A stretch of DNA of 40,074 nt from Cupriavidus numazuensis (GTDB lineage Bacteria; Pseudomonadota; Gammaproteobacteria; Burkholderiales; Burkholderiaceae), in NCBI RefSeq assembly GCF_905397435.1, contig NZ_CAJPVI010000068.1, forward strand, positions 1-40,074, in the 5' to 3' direction. Each line of letters opens with the position of its first letter. Position 1 is the stretch's first letter. Under the pieces are notes generated by a model. The model was not told where the DNA came from. It worked only from the letters and a program-made list of their open reading frames with translations, and ran no database searches. The position numbers were made by a program, and so were the translations under genes. Below are positions 8,171 through 13,526 of the stretch, in pieces.

Positions 8171-8198
8171 CAGAAAAAAGACCGCACGAGGCGGTCTT
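8171..8198 (-). terminator. Rho-independent terminator of peptide operon B
   Basis: Read on the minus strand, an 8-bp stem (AAGACCGC at 8178-8185 paired with GCGGTCTT at 8191-8198, 5-nt loop) is followed by a run of six T residues. It closes the three-gene peptide operon and also lies between it and the convergent GNAT gene. A near-identical terminator ends operon C at 9516-9543. Confidence 0.85.
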
Positions 8199-8204
8199 GA
8201 AATG

Positions 8205-8263
8205 AGCCGGGCGGCCGGACGCCGGCTCGTAGGAACGGAGGGCGGAACCGCGACGGGTTCCGC
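8205..8263 (-). other. Conserved hairpins in 3' untranslated region, operon B
   Basis: Between the last peptide stop and the terminator are two further dyads. GCGGAACC (8242-8249) pairs with GGTTCCGC (8256-8263) across a 6-nt loop, and AGCCGG (8205-8210) pairs with CCGGCT (8222-8227). The same two stems occur in the same order after operon C (9549-9569 and 9583-9604) with different loop sequences. This suggests RNA structure kept by selection or inherited with the duplicated unit. Confidence 0.5.
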
Positions 8264-8277
8264 TGCCCCGGAAGGAC

Positions 8278-8538
8278 TTAGTGCTGGAGCGCCTGAACGA
8301 TGCCGCCGACGTTGTTCAGCATGTTGCTGACGGTCTTCATGTCGACGTTGGTGCGGGTCGAGGCATCCACTTGCGTGACCGGGGCCACGATGGTGTTCGG
8401 GCTCGCGAACGAGACGCCAGCGCCGCCGGTGATGGCATTGATGCCGGAGTTCACGAAGACGCTGCCGCCGCGCACGGCGCCCATCTTGGCGCTGTCGAGG
8501 TCTTGTTCGAGCGGGAGGTTCTGGATGGTGAGGGACAT
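8278..8538 (-). CDS. GG-leader peptide, operon B gene 3
   Basis: 86 residues. Residues 1-25 (MSLTIQNLPLEQDLDSAKMGAVRGG) resemble double-glycine leaders cut after GG by C39-peptidase ABC exporters: acidic/hydrophobic with an LD-x3-M-x2-V-x-GG ending. The predicted 61-residue mature peptide has no cysteine. It is rich in Asn, Ser, Gly and Val (NAITGGAGVSFASPNT) and ends in a possible amphipathic helix (MKTVSNMLNNVGGIVQALQH). The leader is the L10/G20 subtype and is the only one with Ser16. A ribosome binding site (CAGGAG) precedes it. It is the promoter-distal gene of three. The function is not recognised; a secreted bacteriocin-like or signalling peptide is the best guess. Confidence 0.85.
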   Translation of the reverse strand: MSLTIQNLPLEQDLDSAKMGAVRGGSVFVNSGINAITGGAGVSFASPNTIVAPVTQVDASTRTNVDMKTVSNMLNNVGGIVQALQH

Positions 8539-8585
8539 GATGATCTCCTGGGTAGGCTGAGTGAGCTGAAGGGCTAGAGGCTGGA

Positions 8586-8846
8586 TTAGTGCTGCAGGGC
8601 TGCGACCATGCCGCCCAGGTTGTTGATCGTGTTGGTCACGGTCTTGATGTCGACGTTGGTGCGGGTCGACGCATCGGCTTGCGTGACCGGAGCGAAGATC
8701 GTGTTGGGGCTGGCGAACGATACGCCGCTGCCGCCGACGATGGCGTTGGTGCCGGAGTTCACGAAGACGCTGCCGCCGCGTACGGCGCCCATCTTGGCGT
8801 GGTCAAGGTCTTGTTCGAGCGGCAGGTTCTGGATGGTGAGGGACAT
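8586..8846 (-). CDS. GG-leader peptide, operon B gene 2
   Basis: 86-residue paralogue with the L10/H16/G20 leader subtype ending VRGG at residue 25, followed by SVFVNSGTNAIVGGSGVSFASPNTIFAPVTQADAS. It ends in ALQH like its neighbours. Its start lies exactly 308 bp from those of the flanking genes, and the 47-bp spacers on both sides are almost identical. This shows tandem duplication of a gene-plus-spacer unit. There are no cysteines, so disulfide- or lanthionine-type structure is excluded. An open frame on the opposite strand is a shadow of this gene. Confidence 0.85.
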   Translation of the reverse strand: MSLTIQNLPLEQDLDHAKMGAVRGGSVFVNSGTNAIVGGSGVSFASPNTIFAPVTQADASTRTNVDIKTVTNTINNLGGMVAALQH

Positions 8847-8893
8847 GATGATCTCCTGGGTAGGCTGAGTGAGCTGAAGGGCTAGGGGCTGGA

Positions 8894-9154
8894 TTAGTGC
8901 TGCAGGGCTGCAACCACGCCGCCCAGGTTGTTGATCGTGTTCTGCACGGTCTTGATGTCGACGTTGGTGCGCATCGAAGCATCGACCTGCGTAACCGGAG
9001 CGAAGATCGTGTTGGGGCTGGCGAACGACACGCCGCTGCCGCCCACGATGGCGTTGGTGCCGGAGTTCACGAAGATGCTGCCACCGCGTACGGCGCTCAT
9101 CTTGGCGTGATCGAGGTCTTGTTCGACGGGCAGGTTCTGGATGGTGAGGGACAT
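8894..9154 (-). CDS. GG-leader peptide, operon B gene 1
   Basis: Promoter-proximal member of the three-gene operon, 86 residues. The leader is MSLTIQNLPVEQDLDHAKMSAVRGG, the V10/H16/S20 subtype shared with the first gene of operon C and with the partial gene at 1-62. The mature part carries the conserved core GGSGVSFASPNTIFAPVTQVDAS and the C-terminal NTINNLGGVVAALQH. The ribosome binding site is AAGGAG. The sigma-54 type element at 9227-9242 lies 73 bp upstream of the ATG. Confidence 0.86.
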   Translation of the reverse strand: MSLTIQNLPVEQDLDHAKMSAVRGGSIFVNSGTNAIVGGSGVSFASPNTIFAPVTQVDASMRTNVDIKTVQNTINNLGGVVAALQH

Positions 9155-9515
9155 GATGAAACTCCTTGAGGGTGCTGGGCTGACTTTGGTTTAGAGGGCA
9201 TCGGGTGTTGCGCTCGCAGTCATATACGCATGGGGTGTGCCAGGCCCTGTCCCAGTCGCCAGAATATTTTTAAGTAATTGAAAATAAAGGAATAAATTTG
9301 ATCTATCCGGCCGAGGTTGGGGCATCTGGCGCCGGGGCATGTTGGATCTCGGCAGACACATTTTGAGAACCCGTTCGTATCGGGCAGACAGGATCGCCAG
9401 GACATCCGCGTAGAGACTGACGAAGGCGGGTTCCGGTCGCTGGCATTGCCCGTCATCGCGCATGTGAGGACCCATACAGCCGCAGTGCATGCGCGCGGAG
9501 GGTTGGCAGCCGCAA
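9155..9515. promoter_or_regulatory. Intergenic control region of peptide operon B
   Basis: No gene is supported here. From the ATG outward it holds a conserved ~60-nt leader, the sigma-54 element (9227-9242), an A/T-rich stretch at about 9262-9300 where copies A and C have an IHF-like site, and GACA tetramers at 9355-9358, 9387-9390 and 9401-9404 in the place of the enhancer repeats of the other copies. The enhancer assignment is weak for this copy because the tetramers are short and form no clean dyad. Confidence 0.4.
9227..9242 (-). promoter_or_regulatory. Sigma-54 (-24/-12) promoter, copy B
   Basis: Identical to the elements at 135-150 and 10262-10277: TGGCAC then ACCCC then ATGC on the minus strand, GG-N10-GC spacing. 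It would drive the three-gene operon 9154-8278. Sequence just upstream diverges from copies A and C while the element and the transcribed leader stay the same. That argues the element itself is under selection. Confidence 0.7.
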
Positions 9516-9543
9516 AGCAAAAAGACCGCCGAGGGCGGTCTTT
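9516..9543 (-). terminator. Rho-independent terminator of peptide operon C
   Basis: A 10-bp perfect stem (AAAGACCGCC at 9521-9530 with GGCGGTCTTT at 9534-9543, loop GAG), followed on the minus strand by TTGCTTTG. Its stem sequence matches the operon B terminator, so the 3' end was duplicated together with the genes. Confidence 0.8.
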
Positions 9544-9548
9544 GAGGA

Positions 9549-9604
9549 AGCCGGCGTTGAAGGCCGGCTCGTGGCCAGGACAGCGGAACCTGAGCCGGTT
9601 CCGC
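9549..9604 (-). other. Conserved hairpins in 3' untranslated region, operon C
   Basis: AGCCGGC (9549-9555) pairs with GCCGGCT (9563-9569), and GCGGAACC (9583-9590) pairs with GGTTCCGC (9597-9604). These are the counterparts of the hairpins at 8205-8263. The 8-bp stem is identical between copies while its 6-nt loop differs. Confidence 0.5.
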
Positions 9605-9620
9605 TGTCCCGTCAAGGCAT

Positions 9621-9881
9621 TCAGTGCTGCAACGCCTGAACGATGCCACCGACGTTGTTGATGGTGTTCGTCATGGTCTTCAAGTCGACATTGGTGCGTG
9701 TCGACGCATCGACCTGCGTGACCGGAGCGAAGATGGTGTTGGGGCTAGCGAATGACACGCCGCTGCCGCCGACGATGGCGTTGGTGCCGGAATTCACGAA
9801 GATGCTGCCACCGCGTACGGCGCCCATCTTGGCGTGGTCAAGGTCTTGTTCGAGCGGCAGGTTCTGGATGGTCAAGGACAT
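9621..9881 (-). CDS. GG-leader peptide, operon C gene 2
   Basis: 86 residues with the L10/H16/G20 leader of distal genes, ending VRGG at residue 25. The mature part is SIFVNSGTNAIVGGSGVSFASPNTIFAPVTQVDAS followed by TRTNVDLKTMTNTINNVGGIVQALQH. It is closest to the middle gene of operon B. The start is 308 bp from that of the upstream gene, the same period as in operon B. The ribosome binding site is CAGGAG. It is followed by two hairpins and the terminator at 9516-9543. Confidence 0.85.
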   Translation of the reverse strand: MSLTIQNLPLEQDLDHAKMGAVRGGSIFVNSGTNAIVGGSGVSFASPNTIFAPVTQVDASTRTNVDLKTMTNTINNVGGIVQALQH

Positions 9882-9928
9882 GATGGTCTCCTGGGAAGGC
9901 TGGATGAACGGATCGACTGGATGGGGAA

Positions 9929-10189
9929 TTAGTGCTGCGCGGCCTGCACGATGCCGCCGACGTTATTGAGCAGGTTGTTGACGCTCGTGAGGTCGACGTT
10001 GGTGCGGGTCGAGGCATCGACCTGGGTGACCGGGGCGACGATGATGTTGGGGCTGGCGAAGGACACGCCGGAGCCGCCCATGATCGCGTTGATGCCGCTG
10101 TTCAGGAACAGGCTGCCGCCGCGCACGGCGCTCATCTTGGCGTGATCGAGGTCTTGTTCGACGGGCAGGTTCTGGATGGTGAGGGACAT
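9929..10189 (-). CDS. GG-leader peptide, operon C gene 1
   Basis: Promoter-proximal member of the two-gene operon, 86 residues, V10/H16/S20 leader ending VRGG. The mature part is the most divergent of the family (SLFLNSGINAIMGGSGVSFASPNIIVAPVTQ, then TSVNNLLNNVGGIVQAAQH). The central GGSGVSFASPN and the C-terminal NNVGG are still retained. Its ribosome binding site (AAGGAGTTCC) and 5' leader are almost identical to those of the partial gene at 1-62, so these two promoter/gene units are the most recent copies. Confidence 0.86.
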   Translation of the reverse strand: MSLTIQNLPVEQDLDHAKMSAVRGGSLFLNSGINAIMGGSGVSFASPNIIVAPVTQVDASTRTNVDLTSVNNLLNNVGGIVQAAQH

Positions 10190-10261
10190 GATGGAACTCC
10201 TTGAGGGTGCTGGGCTGACTTTGGTTTAGAGGGCATCGGGTGTTGCGCTCGCAGTCATATA

Positions 10262-10277
10262 CGCATGGGGTGTGCCA
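10262..10277 (-). promoter_or_regulatory. Sigma-54 (-24/-12) promoter, copy C
   Basis: Third identical copy of the -24/-12 element, 73 bp upstream of the ATG at 10189. An IHF-like site (10304-10316) and a perfect dyad (10410-10428) follow further upstream. This is the clearest example of the complete enhancer/IHF/core arrangement in the window. Confidence 0.72.
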
Positions 10278-10303
10278 GCCCAGGTGCCAGTCGCTCGGGG
10301 AAT

Positions 10304-10316
10304 CATCAAGTCATTG
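10304..10316. promoter_or_regulatory. Candidate IHF site, copy C
   Basis: The same 13-mer as at 177-189, matching WATCAANNNNTTR except at the first base, embedded in an A/T-rich tract (10300-10340). It lies about 30-40 bp upstream of the -24 GG, suitable for looping between enhancer and promoter. Confidence 0.5.
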
Positions 10317-10390
10317 AAAATAAAAGGGAAAAATCTTTTTAGTGGTGGCAAAGCCCGCCGATTCCATGCCGTCCTATGTTGGCCCCCATC

Positions 10391-10428
10391 AGACAGGTTC
10401 CGATACACGTGTCTGTACTGCACAGACA
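10391..10428. promoter_or_regulatory. Candidate enhancer dyad, copy C
   Basis: TGTCTGT (10410-10416) and ACAGACA (10422-10428) form a perfect inverted repeat with a 5-nt centre, and another GACA lies at 10392-10395. It is 115-150 bp upstream of the sigma-54 element of operon C. It is also only ~55 bp upstream of the divergent DUF1801 gene at 10484, so it may belong to that promoter instead, or to both. Confidence 0.4.
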
Positions 10429-10483
10429 AACACCAGCACGAAGGCGGCGCTAGAATGTCCTCCTCTTCCTTGAGGGGAACGGT

Positions 10484-10882
10484 ATGAAGAACACCGGGTT
10501 GCCGGACGGCAGATCTGCGTCCGAACTGATCGACGAGAGGATCCGCGAACTGGGCGACTGGCGCGGCGATATGCTGGGCCGTATCCGCGAGCTGATCCGG
10601 AAAGCCGATCCGAAAGTTGTCGAGGAGTGGAAGTGGCGCGGCGTGCCGGTGTGGGCGCACGACGGCATTCTCTGCACCGGCGAGACGTACAAGAACGTCG
10701 TGAAGATGACCTTTGCCAAGGGCGCATCATTGCCGGACCCATCGAAGCTCTTCAATTCGAGCCTGGAAGGGAATACGCGGCGCGCCATCGACATCCACGA
10801 GGGCGAGGAGATCGACCAGCCGGCGCTGAAGGCGCTGATCCAGGCGGCCGTGGCGCTGAACCAGTCGAAGAAGAAGCGCTGA
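10484..10882 (+). CDS. DUF1801 family protein
   Basis: 132 residues starting at the ATG at 10484 after GAGGGGAACGGT. The segment DWRGDMLGRIRELIRKADPKVVEEWKWRGVPVWAHDGILCTGETYKNVVKMTFAKGASLPDPSKLFN is the conserved core of the DUF1801 (YdhG-like) fold, a small cytoplasmic alpha/beta domain without established biochemical activity. The C-terminus ends in a basic tail (QSKKKR). It is divergent from peptide operon C and convergent with the PhnD-like gene. Nothing ties it functionally to either. Confidence 0.85.
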   Translation: MKNTGLPDGRSASELIDERIRELGDWRGDMLGRIRELIRKADPKVVEEWKWRGVPVWAHDGILCTGETYKNVVKMTFAKGASLPDPSKLFNSSLEGNTRRAIDIHEGEEIDQPALKALIQAAVALNQSKKKR

Positions 10883-10893
10883 GAGCGCGAGGT

Positions 10894-11721
10894 TCAGGCG
10901 AGTTCGCGATAGCCGTGCAACCGCGCAGTGCGTGCCATGTGCGCAATCGGTTGATAGTGGCTCACGCGGGTCGGCACGATGCCCTCCAGGCGCAGCCGCG
11001 TGCGCAGACCGGGATGGCTGCGCAACACGGCAAGCATTGCCGACCGCACGCGTTCCACCAGCGCCGCACTGGCGTGGCGTGAGGCGATGAACGGCAGGCC
11101 GGGCACCGCCGGCGTGGCTGCAATCTGCCGCAGGCCAGCCACAAGTTCCGGCTGGTGCTCGCCAGCAAAGGCCAGCGTCACGCAATCGATGGCGGCCACA
11201 TCGGCCTTGCCTTCCGTGATGGCTGCCAGCGATGCGAGATGCGAGCCTGTGTGGATGACTTCCCCGAAGAATCGCTGCACACGCGCCAGCGGTGCCACGG
11301 CATGGCGCAGGGCGTTCATGCCGCTGTGCGAGTCGGGGCTGTTGCAAGCTGCACGCGCGCCGCGGCACGCGGACAACGTGGCAGGCCCATTCCCGGCTCG
11401 GACGACAATCGCGCTGCGATAGGTTTCCTGTTCACAGCCCGGCACCGCGAACTGCGGCGTGCCGATCAGACGCACGTGACGGGCGAGCCCGTGCATCAGC
11501 GGATAGCCGCAGGTCTGCGACAGCAATACGTCGTCGCGCCGCCAGAACGCGTGGAGCGCGGCCGGCCCGGTGCCAGGATCTTCGGTGGCCAGCGTGACCG
11601 GCGAGTCGCCTTGGGCCAGCGCATCGGCCACCAGACCGATCAGCGTGGCCCAGTCCTCGCGCAGCGAGGCCGATACGTTGTACATGGGCAGCGCGGCCAC
11701 CCAGCGCTTGGGCTCAGCCAT
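10894..11721 (-). CDS. PhnD-like phosphate/phosphonate-binding fold protein, no signal peptide
   Basis: The start is the ATG at 11721 (MAEPKRWVAALPMYN), giving 275 residues and an 8-bp overlap with the desaturase gene upstream. The fold is that of PhnD-type solute-binding proteins: LLSQTCGYPLMHGL, YRSAIVVRAG, CNSPDSHSGMNALRHAVAPL, and GSHLASLAAITEGKADVAAIDCVTLA. Unlike transporter receptors it has no signal peptide or lipobox, and no permease or ATPase gene is nearby. It is therefore probably a cytoplasmic ligand-binding protein. The overlap implies co-expression with the membrane desaturase. The ligand is unknown. Confidence 0.82.
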   Translation of the reverse strand: MAEPKRWVAALPMYNVSASLREDWATLIGLVADALAQGDSPVTLATEDPGTGPAALHAFWRRDDVLLSQTCGYPLMHGLARHVRLIGTPQFAVPGCEQETYRSAIVVRAGNGPATLSACRGARAACNSPDSHSGMNALRHAVAPLARVQRFFGEVIHTGSHLASLAAITEGKADVAAIDCVTLAFAGEHQPELVAGLRQIAATPAVPGLPFIASRHASAALVERVRSAMLAVLRSHPGLRTRLRLEGIVPTRVSHYQPIAHMARTARLHGYRELA

Positions 11722-12697
11722 GGTTGCCGGACAGCGAAGCGCGCCCGTCAGCGGGACTGCGGAACAACGGATGCGCCACGGGCGCGACCGCGCGCAAGGC
11801 GTAGTTCGCCAGCCATTCGCGATAGCCGCGCACCAGGAAGCCTTCGTTGCGGACAAGGTAGTCCGCGGCACGCCGGCGATAGACCCCGGCCAGCGCAAAC
11901 CATGGTACCGACGGCAGATCGTGGTGAACGAGATGGTAGTTGTTGTTGAGAAACAGCAGCCGCCACGCCAGGCCCGCGTCATTGATGACGCTGCGCGCCG
12001 CGCGCGAATCGCTTGCACGGTGCTCGTAGAACGACCGGATCGCAGCGAGCGACCATGCGGGATAAGCCACTGCGGCGAGCATCAGCCAGGCCGGGATGCC
12101 GCAGGCAACCTGCAGCCAGGCGAGGAGCGTTGCCAACGCGAGCAAATGCGCGAGCCACATCGGCACATCACGCCAGTCGCCCGATCGCAGCTTCACCATT
12201 TCGGCCGTGACAATTGCGACGATCGAAAACGCAGGCTGCAAAAGGAGTCGCCCCGCAAGCGTATTGCGAAACGCGTAGAGCCGGCGCATTGCCGGCCCGG
12301 TGGCGTGCCAGTCGGTGGCGTAAAGGAAGTAGCTCTCCGGGTCGGTGTCGGGGTGGGTCAATTCGGCTTCGTGGTGCTGCAGATGCAGGCGGCGGTACAG
12401 CCCGTACGGCAGCCAGATCCCTAGCGGCGCGGCACCCAGCAGCGCATTGAGCCAGAGCAGCCGCGTCGGATGCCCGTGCAGCAACTCGTGCTGCAGGGAC
12501 AGGTACCAGGTCGTGCACAGGGTCAGCAGGATGCAGGTCAGCGGCAATCCCAGCCGGTTTGCGTGGATAGCCACGCCGAACCAGGCCGCGTACACGGCGG
12601 CAATGAGAATCCATGTCGGCAGCTCGGTCCGCCACAGCCAGTGGCGGGCGGCGTCGGCAAGCTCCGTGCGCTGTCTTTCGTCGAGATAGGTTGCCAT
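11714..12697 (-). CDS. Membrane fatty acid desaturase family protein
   Basis: I start at the ATG at 12697 (MATYLDERQRTELADAA), 327 residues; the frame stays open to 12805 but that part is Arg-rich and unlike a membrane protein N-terminus. Three His boxes of the di-iron desaturase family are present: HELLH (70-74), HLQHH (105-109) and HLVHH (255-259). They are separated by hydrophobic segments (about 30-62, 85-100 and 155-215) that would form the transmembrane helices. It would act on acyl lipids or carotenoid-like substrates in the inner membrane using O2. It overlaps the PhnD-like gene downstream. Confidence 0.88.
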   Translation of the reverse strand: MATYLDERQRTELADAARHWLWRTELPTWILIAAVYAAWFGVAIHANRLGLPLTCILLTLCTTWYLSLQHELLHGHPTRLLWLNALLGAAPLGIWLPYGLYRRLHLQHHEAELTHPDTDPESYFLYATDWHATGPAMRRLYAFRNTLAGRLLLQPAFSIVAIVTAEMVKLRSGDWRDVPMWLAHLLALATLLAWLQVACGIPAWLMLAAVAYPAWSLAAIRSFYEHRASDSRAARSVINDAGLAWRLLFLNNNYHLVHHDLPSVPWFALAGVYRRRAADYLVRNEGFLVRGYREWLANYALRAVAPVAHPLFRSPADGRASLSGNHG

Positions 12698-12879
12698 GAG
12701 AGTCGAATGCGCGGCGGGACGAGTTCGCAGCATACGAGGGCGCGACCGGTGCACGAACGAACAAATGCCGATAACGATATGAGCGTCGGGAGGCAAAGCG
12801 CACATGGGCCGGGAATGTGCTTCAGGTGGCGCTCAGGCAAAGCTAGAATGCGCGTTCCGCATCCACGTGAGGATTCGCC

Positions 12880-13503
12880 GTGACCCGACCCACCAAGACC
12901 GCCCTGTTCGCCGCCGCGAAACGCTGGGACAAGGCCACGGCAGGCGCCATCCTGCGCGCGGATCCCGCGCTGGTTTCGGCCATGGACCCGAAAGGCCGGA
13001 CGGCCTTGCATCTCGCGTGCGCGGTCGCCCCGGGCAAGTCGCCGGACCTGGGCGAAGCCGATGGCATCGGCACCGTCACCGAGCTGCTCCGTGCGGGCGC
13101 CGGTCTCGAGCACGAGGTGCCGATGGACGAGGACGAAGGCGATTTTCGCGCCACGCCGCTCTGGTATGCGGTCGCGCGTGGCGAAAACCTGCCGCTGGTC
13201 AGATATCTGCTGAAGCAGGGCGCCGACGCGAGTTACTCGCTGTGGGCAACGGTCTGGCGCGACGACGACGAGATGATGCGCTGGCTCCTGAAGGCCAAGC
13301 CGCGCCTCGATCTGCGCGCCCACGGCGAGACGCCGGTGTTCTATGCTGCCAGGCTGCAGCGCCTGAAGACGCTGGCCCTGCTGCTGGATGCCGGTGCGGA
13401 CCCGTCGATCGCCGACGACCAGGGCCGCAACGCGCTGGACATTGCCCGTGCGCGGCGCTTGCCCAAACCCGTGATTGCGCAGCTGGAGGCGCGGATCGCC
13501 TGA
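12880..13503 (+). CDS. Ankyrin-repeat protein
   Basis: GTG start at 12880, 207 residues, no signal peptide. Ankyrin-type repeats are visible: DPKGRTALHLACAVAPG (~35-50), GDFRATPLWYAVARGENLPLVRYLLKQGADAS (~86-118), HGETPVFYAARLQRLKTLALLLDAGADPS (~147-175) and DDQGRNALDIARARRL. The second unit departs from consensus (DDDEMMRWLLKAKPRLDLRA). Such small bacterial ankyrin proteins mediate protein contacts, but the partner is unknown. It is convergent with the histidine kinase gene and divergent from the desaturase. Confidence 0.88.
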   Translation: MTRPTKTALFAAAKRWDKATAGAILRADPALVSAMDPKGRTALHLACAVAPGKSPDLGEADGIGTVTELLRAGAGLEHEVPMDEDEGDFRATPLWYAVARGENLPLVRYLLKQGADASYSLWATVWRDDDEMMRWLLKAKPRLDLRAHGETPVFYAARLQRLKTLALLLDAGADPSIADDQGRNALDIARARRLPKPVIAQLEARIA

Positions 13504-13526
13504 CGCCATCCGCCATGCCGGAACCG

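Noticed and set aside
8281..8577. Open frames of 86-98 codons on the plus strand opposite each GG-leader peptide gene
   Set aside because: They recur in every copy only because the minus-strand genes are duplicated. They lack ribosome binding sites and their composition is that of an antisense frame of a GC-rich gene.
8278..10189. CRISPR-like array suggested by regular spacing
   Set aside because: The 308-bp period comes from duplicated 261-bp genes plus 47-bp spacers. There are no short direct repeats with unique spacers and no cas genes.
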